Positions 37,183 through 48,790 of a DNA stretch of 64,000 nt are shown here, piece after piece. The notes below the pieces were generated by a model. It had not been told where the DNA came from, made no database searches, and saw nothing but the letters and a program-made list of their open reading frames with translations. The DNA comes from Chionoecetes opilio (Eukaryota; Arthropoda; Malacostraca; Decapoda; Majidae), in the NCBI GenBank assembly GCA_016584305.1, contig JACEEZ010020930.1, positions 5,001 to 69,000 of the forward strand. The letters run 5' to 3'. The translations under genes and the position numbers were made by a program. Every line of letters starts with the position of its first letter. Position 1 is the first letter of the stretch.

Positions 37183-40150
37183 AGTTAGTTAATTTATTGA
37201 CAAAGAATTTCCAATACATACATAATACAAAATACAAAAGAATAGAAAACTCAAAATATTATACAAAAAACAATTCAGATCTATCATTTGTCCAAACAAA
37301 ACTAAAATATCATTCTTTCCAAGTAGAAGGTAATACATGAAATCTAAGCAAAAATACTAAGCACTTGATGTACATAATCACATAATTCACGTCATATGTG
37401 TCCTCATTCATCAGGTTGGTAATACTTGTAAACGATAGCATGTTGAACCTTGCACGGCAGTGAGCAGACAGGGGACAATCTATCAAGACATGTTGTTCTG
37501 TTTGCACCTGTTCACCATCACACTGACACACGCGTTGGTCAGCAGGTGTGCGACTCCACCGCCGTATACTTCTATCCTAAGATTGTGAGACATAAGTCTG
37601 AGTCTGGTAAATGATTCACGTTTATAGTCTTGGATGAAACTATTGGTTCGATACACTTGGTGCACTGTCATGGATGGGTTCATATCTGTGATGTATGTTG
37701 TGAGCTTTGTGGCACCGGCTGCTCTTTCCTGCACATATCTCACAACACTATTTAATGGATCCATATTATTGTCCCAAACAGCTGATCTTTCTATGAACCG
37801 GAAACCAGGTGTTTTCACTTGCCTGCAAAGATTGTATACAAAGTGGAAAGGGTTTGGGTTTCCATGTCTATGTATGCATGTTTCCTTTGGATATACTTAA
37901 AACTAATCTTTTCAACGAGGTGTTGCACTGGGGGGATACCGGCTTCTATCATACATAAATTCATGCTAGTATTTTTCCGTACACCAAGCAGGCATTTCAA
38001 TAATTTATTATATTGTTTTTCCAGACCTTTCGTTTTCTTTGTTAACCACGACTCCGAGCTATACAATAACGAACTCATCACTGCTGCTTCGAAAACAGCG
38101 TTCTTATTCTGAGTGTTGGCATCTGAGTGTTGCTTGCACAAAAAATGGAGAACTTGTTCACTACTGCTTCACTTGCAGCTTCATGCAGTCTCAAGATATC
38201 GTCCATCTTGGCAGAGTCAGTGAACCATGCCCCGAGGTACAAGTACTTAGAGGCATAGTTCACGCTCACTCCTTCACTCAACAAACACTGTCTATCATAT
38301 TTCTCTCCATTAATAACAAAAAGCTTTGTCTTATTTTCATTAATGACCATACCACTCTCCCTACAAAAGTGACATATAACTTCAAGCTTCTGCATACACA
38401 TCTCACGACTTGTAGCAAGTATCACAGCATCGTTCATCAACAGTAACGTGTGTAAACTACCTAAAATCCATCCGTTACCACTGCTCTTTTTAACATCTGT
38501 ACCATCTGATCAATGTATAGGACAAACAATAAGCAGCTGGAAGGAGCCCCCTGACGAACCCCAATGTACGCGTCTAAGATTGCTGACTTAAGAATGTTCT
38601 TGGTGCACTTGTACATTGCTTTGATAGCCTGCAGCATTACTCTACCACACCCCAACTCCCTGAGACGCTCGATCAACTTCATCCGGGGGATTCTATCGTA
38701 CGCTTTACTAAAATCTACAAATAAAACATACAATTTTTCCCTTTTGAATACAGCATAATTACATAATAATCTTAGAGTTAAGATCTGTTCTACACAGTCT
38801 CTGTTCTTCTGAGCTCCCGCTTGACATTTATCAATAACGCACCAAAGTTTCATTCTATTGAGTAACATTGTGTCATAAATTTTGGAAGTGTACCCTTATA
38901 TAATCCCTCTATAAATTTTTACATATCAAAGAATTTCCTGACTTCAACAACACTAAAGTTACTATAACACCATGACATGGGTAGTAACAGCGTTTTTAAA
39001 TACAATGGGTTTAATATTGCTAAAATAAACAAAAACCATGACACAGGAAGTTTTCTAATGATACCTGGGCATATACCACTGTAACTTTTGTTGAGGTTCA
39101 GACTGTCCACCGCTTCGCCCAACTCGTTAGCAGTAAACGGGTCATCCAACAATGGTATATAAGGTGCATTTCCAACGCCATTGTTTTCAATTCTTTCTAC
39201 ATTGGGCGGGTTCAAAAAATTTTCAAAATGCGCTTTGAATTGTTCATCTTTTGGCTGCTTTACATTTTCTTCTCCAACTCCTCCTTTCCAGTTTATGGAT
39301 TTCCATATCAGTCTATTATCCCTAGTGTCTAAAAGACGTTTCCAGCGCGGTTGTGTCTCGTCCCACCCGTGTTGCGCGTTGGAGTGTGGCCTGGTGAAGG
39401 TGGCGGCGATGTCCATGATTGCCCGGGAGCCCTCAGCGATGACTTGCTCCACGTCCACACTCTCGCCATACACCACGAAGTCTGGAGGCGCTATCTCCTG
39501 TAGTGCGTTAGCCAAGCCTTCGACATCAATACCCTTATAATTCAGACTCTTGCGTAAAAATTATGTTGTGGCGTAGGCTTGTACTGTTGTCTCAATGCTG
39601 ACGCCCTCTGCAACGATTCGAATGGTGAAACGTGTCAAGCCTCGGTAGCTAGCGTAGTAGTGAGTGGGCGTTTGGGCGGAGCCTGGGATGTCTTGGTGCA
39701 CGTTGATATCCCTTATGAGAACAATACAGTTGCCTTTTACAATGCATAGATCAATCTCTGATATCCAGGTCGAGCGCCTTCTGAATGACAATTCACCTCC
39801 CAAATTTCTTCCTTCGTGGTGTAGGTGGTTGGCAACGACCATACCATTGTTGTTGCATACATTCACCAGCGTCCTACCGTGGTTGTTGACAAAGTCGTCC
39901 TTCACTCCTCGATACTGGTAAAGGTTGCCGCTGGTGTCTGTGATGCTCGGCGTTCCCACTCGTGCGTTGAAATCGCCCCTTGCGATGACATTTCCAGCCT
40001 CTAAAGTGTAGCTGGCAAAAGTCCCATACTGTGCAGGGTGGTAATGAGGCGAGTCGTCAGGCGGTAGGTAGATGCCGCCCAACTTAATTTTGGCCAGTGG
40101 GGACAGTAAAAACCCAGATCTGACCCTCGGTATACACACACATAAAGGAG
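37183..40150 (-). pseudogene. Broken LINE: endonuclease, reverse transcriptase, zinc-finger C-terminus
   Basis: The minus-strand reading order covers several frames. First is an endonuclease part lacking its start (40169-39561: GGIYLPPDD, GDFNARVG, WISEIDLCIV). Next is a linker (39515-38919), then RT with LYVLFVDFSKAYDRI and GVRQGAPSSCLLFVLYI (38868-38461). Then comes LLLMNDAVILATS (about 38440), where the usual catalytic DD is ND, then SSLLYSSESWL, and a C-terminal CxC...TEQHVLIDCP (37531). Stops and frameshifts separate the blocks. The endonuclease SDH motif also appears altered (GSAQTPTHY). AT-rich 3' UTR; tail TTAACTAACTAACT at 37183-37196. An inactive copy, different from the RNase H LINE at 21334. 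Confidence 0.75.
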
Positions 40151-40758
40151 TCTTATTGCTCCATATCATAACATTCTAAGTAGGCATATTCGTTAAAGCA
40201 TAAAAAATACAGAATAATACAGAAATCAGTAGAATGTACATCCAAAATATATGTTTACACAAGTCAAAAAATAACGCCAACTTCAAAAAAAAGAAAAAAA
40301 TTAAGATAAGCTTTGTGATGATGTTTTGTGGTGCATCATCAAGGGTCGGGCAGCGAGCTACAGTCCTTGACGTGTGGAGAGTGGCGGTGGGGGCTTGAGG
40401 GAAGGGGAAGGGGGACCAGGAAATACAGGATCAACTCTGTTCTCGAGCGGGACTATGGAACTGTACTTTTATCCGTAGTTACCCAAAAGGGGCCTAGTAA
40501 GGCATAGCCATTGTATTGTTTTATATTGATAAATGATATTAGATAAATTTTGATTAAATTATGAAATTCAAATTGTGTTTTCTGACGCATTTTCTACTTT
40601 CCAGAAGTCTTCTGCGACCCTCCTAGAAGCCTCCCAGTTTGAGAACCCGCGCACTGAACAACTCGACGCACAAGGGAACTATGCCCACTATTTCCATTGT
40701 TTCCATGAACGGGAAATGAGGAGAGAATGAGTGTTTCCCTTTAAATTTAAAACCCCGG
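40151..40758. other. No gene seen
   Basis: AT-rich to mixed DNA upstream of the LINE. GTTTGAGAACC at 40637 resembles a hAT MITE end, but no partner was established. Confidence 0.35.
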
Positions 40759-40801
40759 TATAGTGTGTGTGTGTGTTTTGTGTGTGTGGTTGTGTGTGGG
40801 G

Positions 40802-40832
<31 letters not shown>

Positions 40833-40879
40833 GGTGTGTGTTGTGTGGGGTGTGTGTTGTGCGTCGTGCGTGCGTGCGG

Positions 40880-40935
<56 letters not shown>

Positions 40936-41040
40936 GCGTGCGTGCGTGCGCGCGTGCTTGCGTGCGTGCGTGCGTGCGTGCGTGCGTTGCTTTGCGTTGG
41001 TGCGTGGGTGCGTGCGTGCGTGCGTGTGCGCGCGCGCGGT
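40759..41040. repeat. (GT)n / (GTGC)n compound microsatellite
   Basis: GT repeats pass into (GCGT)n from about 40865. Open Cys/Val/Arg and His/Thr frames on both strands are artefacts. Confidence 0.95.
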
Positions 41041-41214
41041 GCTAGGGGGGGAGGAGGGAACGCTAATCTCAGCAGCAAAACAAGAGACTAGGGATGAAAA
41101 CAAAAGAGGAATTACGTACAATAACAATAGTGATACATGAAAACATCCTAATATCTGAAGTGCAGCTTAAGTAAGTCATGACGGAATACACAACAAAAGT
41201 TTCCTACAAAGAGC

Positions 41215-41311
41215 TTCTTTGCCGAAAGATTTTGGCACCTACATATATAGTGGGATTCGAACTCGGTACACCGAGCTCGCCACTTCCACGCGCTAACCAC
41301 TCAGCCACCAC

Positions 41312-41314
<3 letters not shown>
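41215..41314 (-). mobile_element. SINE fragment, family C-like head
   Basis: On the minus strand: GGTGGTGGCTGAGTGGTTAGCG (box A region, here read in two parts), then GCTCGGTGTACCGAGTTCGAATCC (box B GAGTTCGAATCC). The head starts at 41314, directly against (GT)n on the plus strand. The 3' side is not clearly delimited. Confidence 0.55.
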
Positions 41315-41361
<47 letters not shown>

Positions 41362-41365
41362 AAAG

Positions 41366-41407
<42 letters not shown>
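41315..41407. repeat. (GT)n-TTTTAAAGAAC-(AC)n inverted microsatellite
   Basis: 22 GT units, a spacer of about 8 bases and 20 AC units form one long self-complementary hairpin. Confidence 0.95.
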
Positions 41408-41410
<3 letters not shown>

Positions 41411-41457
41411 TACTGATGCGTCATCATAGATGTTTAATCATGTTACTGATGCGTCAT
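41406..41457 (+). repeat. 33-bp direct repeat pair
   Basis: CATGTTACTGATGCGTCAT occurs at 41406-41424 and 41439-41457. Confidence 0.95.
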
Positions 41458-41696
41458 AAAGAAATCAGATTACAGTGCAATATCCTCAAATTTTGAAACA
41501 AGGACAAAGAAATACAAAGAAAATGTAAAGAAGTAAGAAAAGAAAGAAAGTTTAAAAAGAAGGAAGGAAATAAGAAAGTGGGATAAATGTGTGTGTGAAA
41601 GAGTAAGAAAGAGACAATGTAATATAATTGAGGACATTTGTTACATGTGCAGAAATTAAACGTCAGAAAAAGATAAAAAGATAGATACGCTGACAT

Positions 41697-41826
41697 ACAC
41701 ACATACATACATGGGATTTCAGGAAGATAAACAGCGACTTAACATACATACATACATATATACATACATACATATACATACATACATACATGCATACATG
41801 CATACATGCATACATACATACATACA
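41697..41826. repeat. (CATA)n microsatellite
   Basis: ACATACAT units with ATATAC and CATGCATA variants, interrupted at 41712-41744. Confidence 0.92.
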
Positions 41827-41994
41827 CGAACAAAGCTATGTATAGGTTAATATTCAAATGATAAAACACACACACACACACAGGATATTGGAACTAAATT
41901 GAATTCTCTAGAAAGAGGAACAAAAAAAACAAATGGGGCAGCAAAACACGAAAGCCAAAAAATATCACGAACATATGAAAAAAACCGCCCGTAG

Positions 41995-41995
<1 letters not shown>

Positions 41996-42027
<32 letters not shown>

Positions 42028-42092
42028 CGAGAGAGGAGGAGAGAGAGAGAGAGAAAAGAGAGGAGAGAGAGAGAGAGAGAGAAGAAGGAGAG

Positions 42093-42136
<44 letters not shown>

Positions 42137-42140
42137 CGAG

Positions 42141-42175
<35 letters not shown>

Positions 42176-42220
42176 AAAGAGAGAGCAGAAGGAGAGAGAG
42201 AGAGAGAAGAGAGAGAGAGG

Positions 42221-42261
<41 letters not shown>

Positions 42262-42412
42262 AGAGAAAGAGGAGGAGAGAGAGAGAGATGAAGGAGAAGG
42301 AGAGAGAGAGAGAAGAGAGAGGAGAGAGGGAAGAGAAGAGAGAGAAGGAGAGAGAGAGAGAGAGGAGAGAGAGAGATGGGAGAGAGAGAGAAGAGAGAGA
42401 GGAGAGAGAGAA
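41996..42412. repeat. Imperfect (GA)n-rich tract
   Basis: About 420 bp of GA repeats broken by GAAGGA, GAGGA and AAA steps. Very long Arg/Glu and Ser/Leu frames here are artefacts. Confidence 0.95.
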
Positions 42413-42879
42413 AAAAAAAAAATCGCTAACTTTGGGCATATGAGAAGCGAGACGGCTGGAACACAGCCAACACCACAACACATTACGCACGCAACATGGC
42501 TTCAAGGCTCCGTGTGAACAGCAACGCAGCACTACACTGTCCACCTGTGCCTTTTAAAACTCTATCTTCATTTGTTGTCTTCATTTCATGCAACATTTCA
42601 ATATGTTTTATAGGGTAAAAACTACCTCTCTTATATTTTTTTCAGGGAAAAACTCATCATAACTTACTCCCCCAGTTTTTCTTTTTAAAAATTATATTAT
42701 TTTTCTTATACTATTTTTCAAAAATCTTCAACAAATGTCTGAATGAAAATATCAGATTCCTTTTGACTATTTTGAGGATTACAAATGTCTATGAGTGAGA
42801 AAACCAAATTCTTTTTTCTCTTGAATTTGTTTGGGGGGTTTACTAAAAACGCTTAAAATCATTACCATAATTTCTTTAA

Positions 42880-44305
42880 AATAATCGTCCAGACCATTTC
42901 ATCATTCCTGATTAATAAATCAAATCATTGCCATTAACGAGTATATCAACAATACCGCGTCACTTTTGTATCCCAGTCAGCCGTTTTAAATAATCCGCAA
43001 TCAAAATCTGCAAATTCCCGAGTTTTCATAACGCTCTCGGGTTTTTGCAGACGCCAGGCTCAGGTTCGGTGACGCAGCATCAGGGAGGGTCCTCTTCCCG
43101 CGCTGATAGAAAAGGCACGTAAACACAGAGATAAATATAGTACTTGAAGATATTTGGGTGTTTCTGAAGATTTTTTTTGCTATTAATACCACATGCAGCA
43201 TCCTTTATGGGTGCAGAAAGGGGACAGCTGTCCCTTTCGAGAAAAGTTTTGACACGGAAAGGAGTGGCGTGTGTGGGGTGATACACGCCTATAGTGTGTT
43301 GGGGCGAGCAGTTGTGTTGAGAAACGGTGTTAGTGAGTGGGTAAAAAAGGGACACAGCGGGTGAAAGCTGGGTAGAGTGTGCAGCGCGACTAGTGCCTAC
43401 CCAGTGTGTGGGTTGGGACGACGAGTGTGAGGTGACCCTGTGACTCGGGTGTGCGGGACAAGGGCGGCGCTCCCCGAAAGACAGTGACTCAGTCCAACAC
43501 CATACCAAACCAGGTGGCCCTTTTAGACGGGGAAACGCCAGGACTGGCAGAAAAGCGGTAGACCACCACGACTGGAGGCTTTGCCTCTTAACAAGACCAA
43601 GAAAACCCAAGTAAACCAGTTGGGGAGTGGGCGTGCCCTGTGGTGAGAGACCCTGTGGTGGGGTGGCTGTCACACTTTCTGCCTTCCCCCCCGCATATTT
43701 TCCAATCTATGCTGTAGTTAATGCTAATATGGGTTTCGAGTAATGACGTTTGACTGTAGCTCCAAAACTAACCTAGGATTTTCTCGAAAGTACCTTCATT
43801 GTGATTCCCACACACACATGGTTTAACCCTTTTTTTACCATCCATGTTTTGGAGAAGTGCCAGGTCCTCCTGCTGACCTCAGGCTCTGCTAACACCTGTT
43901 CATCCACCCCGTACTCGGGCTCAAACATATAGGATCCCATGATAATCTGAGGTTCGTTTTCCTCATAGTATACGCACCAGCGTCATTTCTTTCGGTGTCA
44001 GATTGAGCATCGTAAATCTAGATCTGTCACAGCGACAGATTCACTGTTGACACCGAAGTACAATCGCTCATCATAACATTTGCCGACAGGTGTCAGACCG
44101 AGTGTCTGCGGGCGTCCCTGTTCTGACGCACAATAAAAAAGTCGTAGCCCTGTTGGAGGGAAGACTTTTTTTTTCGCGCGCTTTTTACAAAAGTCGTGTT
44201 TTTACGGAAATAAGGCCTGGAAATCAATTATTTTTGGTGGATTAGGTGTTTTGAATGTACATTCAACATAATTCGGCAAAAAAAAATTGGGTCTGGACGA
44301 TTACT
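42880..44305. mobile_element. TTAA-flanked element with 16-bp terminal inverted repeats
   Basis: Left end AATAATCGTCCAGACC (42880-42895) and right end GGTCTGGACGATTACT (44290-44305) are inverted repeats with one mismatch, each bordered outside by TTAA (42876-42879 and 44306-44309). A TTAA target is the hallmark of piggyBac-type transposons, though the usual CCC terminus is absent. The interior (1.4 kb) holds no transposase that I can recognise; the 197-codon minus-strand frame at 43673-43080 has no known motif. GTGTCAGA/TGACACC inverted phrases lie at 43998-44095. Confidence 0.55.
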
Positions 44306-44617
44306 TTAAGCAATGTTTGTTAGTCCTCATCTGTGTCTTCCCTTGTAAAAGCTATCGCTGATATTACTTCATACACATTATTTTTCATACTAAGCAATTT
44401 TTTCCCTTTTCCGAGCCTCTCTTCGCATTGTTTCAGCAGTGCGTGTCACAGGCGCGTGTCGTATGTCCTGCAGCCTGCCCGCCCCACGCGGCTCTGTCGC
44501 TGGTGCTGCCTTCACGGGGCGGCGGCGTGTCTGGCTCACGCCTTGGTTCTGCTCATCCTGTTGAGGCGCCCAGGTATTTGTGGCTCCAGGTGCAGGACAG
44601 GTGTGGCCAGAAGGCAC

Positions 44618-44637
44618 ACACACACGCGCACGCGAGC

Positions 44638-44714
<77 letters not shown>
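44618..44714. repeat. (CA)n / (GCAC)n compound microsatellite
   Basis: ACAC, then CGCA, then ACAC blocks. Confidence 0.95.
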
Positions 44715-44716
<2 letters not shown>

Positions 44717-44807
44717 TCGTTCGCTATGAGCTCTGATGTCTTACTGGGAGGGTAGTAGCTGACGATTACGCGTCCAGCACGTATTCAAATAATCAAGAAC
44801 ATGGGTG
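44715..44807 (+). mobile_element. Short CA-flanked interspersed repeat, copy 1
   Basis: CTATGAGCTCTG, then GAGGGTAGTAGCTGACGATTA and CGTGTATTCAA-like blocks align with 46839-46918 (CTATGAGCTCTG, AATAACAGCTGGCAATCGCG, GTGGATGAAT). Both copies have (CA)n on each side. Possibly a SINE fragment. Confidence 0.45.
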
Positions 44808-44838
44808 AATGACACACAAACACACACACACACACACA
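44808..44838. repeat. (CA)n before SINE
   Basis: Short CA array directly before the 5' end of the SINE at 44842. Confidence 0.85.
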
Positions 44839-44841
44839 GGG

Positions 44842-45120
44842 TACTCCGTAGTGTAGGGGAAGCACGCTCGGTTCACAACCGAGAAGTCCCGGGTTCGATC
44901 CCCGGGCGGAGCGGAAACAGTTGGGCTGTTTCCTTAAAAACCCGAGGGCCCCTGTCAACCCCAGCAGTGAATGGGTACCGGGTGTTAGCCGGGGGTTTGT
45001 GACCCGCCTCCCGGGGTGGTGGCTTCGGCCAATACTAAAGATGAATGAGAAAAATATATGTTGATATGGAGACGGGGCCATACGAGCGTTGCTCTGGCCC
45101 TGTAAAATACAACTAGATGA
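44842..45120 (+). mobile_element. tRNA-derived SINE, family B, full-length copy
   Basis: Head CTCCGTAGTGTAGG, anticodon arm CTCGGTTCACAACCGAG, box B GGTTCGATCCCCGGGCGGAG. The body has GAATGGGTACCGGGTGTTAG and GGTGGTGGCTTCGGCCAATA, and the 3' domain ends GGCCCTGTAAAATACAACTAG. It is flanked by (CA)n at 44808-44838 and (AC)n from 45121. Reverse-complement matches lie at 12185-12433. Confidence 0.8.
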
Positions 45121-45130
45121 ACACACACAC

Positions 45131-45162
<32 letters not shown>

Positions 45163-45187
45163 GTACACGCACACGCACACACACACA
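45121..45187. repeat. (AC)n / (GCAC)n after SINE
   Basis: AC array with GC and GT steps at the 3' end of the SINE. Confidence 0.93.
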
Positions 45188-45553
45188 ATTGGTTTTGGAG
45201 AGAGAGAAAAAATAGAGACAGAGACAGAGATATAGTGTATTTAGAAGTAGGAGTATATTCTCCTGAAATTACATAAAACATAAGAGATAATAATGTGCAA
45301 TTGACAAAGTGTTGTGTGAAAATGCCAAATATCAAATGTCGAAGTCTGGGTCGATTGCACACGTTCGAACACACAAGGATTCCGTAAGCCAATACCGATA
45401 AGAACAATAATTTGTAGTGAGGCGAGGCGGGTAGCGCACCAGCTCTGGCCAAAGAATGTGCCTCACCCCCGGGTACCCTCAGGGGTGTTCCGGTAACCAT
45501 AATACCCTCTACACTACCACCGTCTAGGCTGCTCTGACCAAAGGAAACAAACA
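45188..45553. other. No gene seen
   Basis: AT-rich then mixed sequence. Nothing recognised. Confidence 0.4.
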
Positions 45554-45561
45554 CCCTAAAG

Positions 45562-45911
45562 CAGTGGTTCTTAACCTTTTCATCGGTCTGCACCCTTTCC
45601 AAACTCCAAACTATTTCTCGCACCCCGTACTCCTGAGCACTAGCTCAGGAGTAGGGTTGGTAAATGACCGTTTAATAAAACCCTGGGAGCCCCGAATTGA
45701 TCATGAATATACAGTAGATATATATACTGTACATAAGACGGATATAATAGTACGTCTGAACGGATGAATTTTCATTTGGTCAAATTCATGTTGAAATTAT
45801 TATTCCCAAATTAATATAATTATGTGCATGGTCTCTCATAGCATCTCGCACCCCCAGGAGGTTGGCCTCACACCCCCCAAGGCTGCGAGCATCCCCGGTT
45901 AAGAACCCATG
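45562..45911. mobile_element. hAT-type MITE with 8-bp target duplication
   Basis: Left end CAGTGGTTCTTAACC and right end GGTTAAGAACCCATG are inverted repeats matching at 13 of 15 bases. Outside lie CCCTAAAG (45554-45561) and CTCTAAAG (45912-45919), an 8-bp duplication with one difference. CAGTGGTTCT-type ends with 8-bp duplications are typical of hAT elements. 350 bp, no coding capacity. Confidence 0.78.
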
Positions 45912-45925
45912 CTCTAAAGATTTGA

Positions 45926-46027
45926 CTCCACTGCATGATGCTCTTGGAGGCCTTGATCTCGCTGGTGGCGCAGGACTCCCATTCCTTTGCACAGCTTGGT
46001 CGGGGAAGGACGTTCCTCGCCTTCATG
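45926..46027 (+). CDS. Possible exon with strong donor (weak call)
   Basis: A frame starting ATGATG (45934) reads MMLLEALISLVAQDS, FAQLGRGRTFLAFM up to a consensus donor GTAAGT at 46028. The L..GR..L pattern is faintly like RUN domains. No acceptor in that frame is visible: an upstream TGA lies at about 45923, and the alternative frame (LHDALGGLDLAGGAG) is also open. The left boundary is arbitrary. Confidence 0.2.
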
Positions 46028-46033
46028 GTAAGT

Positions 46034-46838
46034 ATCGGAGTTTTGTATTACCCGTTCTTTCCTCTTCGTCATCCTACTAGCTGTATTGCTACTTTCTGTG
46101 TTTGCAGTTTTCTTGCTTTCAGAGCGCTTGCCTGCTTCCCACGCTCGTGCTTTGTCTGCCCCGGGCGTTGTCAGACCTGGGCTTCACATACAATATTGTA
46201 TAAGAAATAAGATATTATGTTACAAAGGCCAATAAAAAGTCAAAGTTGTCCCCCAACAGGGCGAGGCACCAGCTGCCTCTTTCCCTCACTCTGGTTTTTA
46301 CAGCTTGTTGTCCAGCTTCCTCCCGGCTGGGTTGCTGTTTTTTGTTTATCCCAATAGAGATTATTCTTCGCCTTTATCATGGGTCTCTGGTATGAGCGGC
46401 TTCTAGACACGGCTTTATTTCTTCACCGCCTTCTCCACGGGGCTGTTCCTCCCAGCTCCGACACTTGGTCTGATTCCAATAGGTAAAAGGCTAAAGTGTA
46501 TAAGAGTGAAATAGTGGTTTGAGTGAGTGGTTAGTGGTGTGGAAGAGTCAATATAAAGTCTTCTTTCACTAATTTCATCATTGGTTCTATCACGTCAAAG
46601 TGTAATGATCAAATAGAGGAAGTTATTCTGACTCATTCCTTATTTATCTTCCCCTCTCTTCTTTCTCTTCCCCCCCCCCCCCCCTATTTCCTTCCATGTA
46701 GTGTTCCTCTCGCATCACATTAACATTTGTTTTGTCCTGCTCATCCTCCCCATCCTGCCTTCTGCAGCCACGCGAATCTCTCCTTATCTCTTATCTTTTC
46801 TTTTCACAAGGGAGCATGGACACACACACACACTCACA
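46034..46838. other. No gene recognised
   Basis: Mixed DNA with a C-run at 46671-46684. Nothing recognised. Confidence 0.35.
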
Positions 46839-46918
46839 CTCTATGAGCTCTGCGCTCTTTCCTGGAGAATAACAGCTGGCAATCGCGTCTCAAGCCCGTG
46901 ATCAAGTCGTGGATGAAT
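46839..46918 (+). mobile_element. Short CA-flanked interspersed repeat, copy 2
   Basis: Aligns with 44715-44807, including CTATGAGCTCTG and the CAGCTGGCAATCGCG block, between ACAC tracts. Confidence 0.45.
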
Positions 46919-47535
46919 TACACACACAAAACACAATCTATCCCTCCGGCACGTTCCTCGTTTCCTTCATCAACTCCTCATCTCTCTATTATACTTCCTC
47001 TCTCGGTTTACTTTTTCTTTTTCTTCCCCCCTTTCCCTGCTCCCTCGTCCTCCCCACGTATCACCTTCCCTTACCCTGCCCACTATTTCCCCCTTGTCCC
47101 ACCGCTTCCCTCCACTTTATCACTTTCCCTCACACTGCCCACCAATCACTTTTGCCACTCGTTTTTGACCTTATATTACTCTTTCTCCTCATCCATCATT
47201 CTGGAACTTCCTTCTTAACCTTTTGCCCTTCTTTAACCTCAATTTCTCCCACCCTTCACCTCATCATCTCACTCCCTCATCCCTCTCCTCGTTACCTTTC
47301 CTTAACATTCTTCTCCTTTCTCAACATTCACCTCCCCCTTCCCCCTGCCGCCCTTCAAGCGTCACCACCCACGAGGAGTAACATACCAAGCCAAGGAGAG
47401 ACCAAGTATAGGACGCCTGAGAGTAATCGACGACTAAGTTTGTTGTGCCACCAGGGAGGAGGAGGAGAAGGTGGAGGAGGTTAGGGGAAAAGTGACTATA
47501 TATATATATACTGTATTAAGTTTGGCAAAGACATT
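46919..47535. other. CT-rich DNA, no gene seen
   Basis: Pyrimidine-rich on the plus strand (TTCC, CCCT, CTTC). The 191-codon frame at 46909-47484 is Ser/Pro/Leu-rich by composition, without motifs. Confidence 0.45.
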
Positions 47536-47691
47536 CACGATGGCTTAGTCCCGGCGACTCTACTTTCCCTGGCGGGGTGGATAGCTCCGAGCATGATGAT
47601 AAGTAGTCAACATAAAATGCTCGCCGATATCAAGTATCTCAGCTACCCAGCCCGCCGGGGGGAATAGAGTCGCCAGAACTAAGCTATCATG
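47536..47691. mobile_element. Small palindromic MITE
   Basis: 156 bp. The left arm CACGATGGCTTAGTCCCGGC...GACTCTA and the right arm ...TAGAGTCGCCAGAACTAAGC TATCATG are inverted over about 48 bases with a few mismatches, around a centre containing GAGCAT...ATGCTC. No target duplication was found. Confidence 0.6.
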
Positions 47692-47978
47692 AGTGGCCTT
47701 GCCACACTGAATACAGTATAGAGTAGTGAAAGGGGGGTATAGAATGTGAATCAGAAGGGAAGATAGGCAAGTGTAAGGAAAAGAAGGTATGGAGATGCGA
47801 GATGAGGCGCTGGTGAAGAAAAGAGATGTAAGGAAAGATTGGGACAAAATGCAAAAATATGAAAACCACTAAAGTGCTAAACCCTCGACAAAGTGTATTT
47901 TAGATCAAAGTATTACTTCTGTTACTACTACTACTACTACCACCATTACTCGTACCACTACTGTTACTACTACCTTTA

Positions 47979-48011
<33 letters not shown>

Positions 48012-48540
48012 TTGACACAGCACATCAGAAAAATTGTAATATACTAAATATAACAGTATCTACGTACAAACATCTGACATCACTGTCAAATTTGACCTAA
48101 AACTCGACATTGTTGAAAAGATGTCATTTGATAGTCATCTTTTCTTATAATTCTTTCCTTTTTTTATCTAGCTGTTCAACGAAGCATTTCCAGAAAAAAA
48201 AATTCAACACATCTTTAAACCTTCATCCCCTCCTGAATATATGGCCTCGTTTGTGCCGCGAATGATGACTCGAGAAGGTAGTAATGGAATAACGGACACA
48301 CACACTCGACCAACTACCGTAACCAACGGCCGCCGAGTGCCGAGGGTTGAAAATGTAGATGCTGAGTGTTTGGGCAGATGGCTGGGTGAGAGAATTGCAA
48401 GGAAGAAGTGATTGTAAAGAAGCTAAAAGCAAAGTTTGAAGACAAGATTTTTTTTACGTCATAGACCTATGAAAAAAAAAATAAAGCTTACTTATTACCA
48501 GTTCCTGTAAACAGATATTGAAAGAATTTTAATGGGGTGT
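47692..48540. other. No gene seen; (ACT)n stretch
   Basis: AT-rich DNA with (CTA)/(ACT) triplet repeats at about 47925-48012. Nothing else recognised. Confidence 0.4.
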
Positions 48541-48544
48541 GTTA

Positions 48545-48790
48545 ATCTAGTTCGGGAGGTGTCTAGACACTCCTCTCTCAAAAGAGTTCACGTCGTAGCA
48601 AAGTGGGAAAACAATCAGGCAAAGAGTTCTAGAGTTTCCTATAAATAGTGAAAGGGATGAGAGAAAGGTACTGGGTAACTCTTGCATTGATAAGACATAT
48701 ACAATAGTGATGAGAGTGTATAGCAAGTTTTAGGCAGCGGCGCCGCGAGTAGGGAAGAGGGATGCAGTTATCAAGTTCGGAAGAGCCAAA
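48545..48790 (-). pseudogene. LINE C-terminal remnant (tentative)
   Basis: The minus-strand frames give, after repair by eye, IGNSRTLCL.VFPLCYDVNSFERGVSRHL. This resembles the end of some LINE pol proteins (LWN.LP..VFP..YD..SFKR.V..). Frames are broken and the left limit is uncertain. Confidence 0.3.

Noticed and set aside
36976..40650. One hAT MITE (AGAGGTTCGCAAACTTTTT ... GTTTGAGAACCCGC) interrupted by the LINE
   Set aside because: The two ends are similar in type, but the 8-bp flanks do not match and the internal parts cannot be joined. They may be unrelated fragments.
41894..42544. Ser/Leu-rich or Arg/Glu-rich proteins of about 200 residues
   Set aside because: Translations of imperfect (GA)n. 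The same applies at 33170, 54650, 56628 and 63652.
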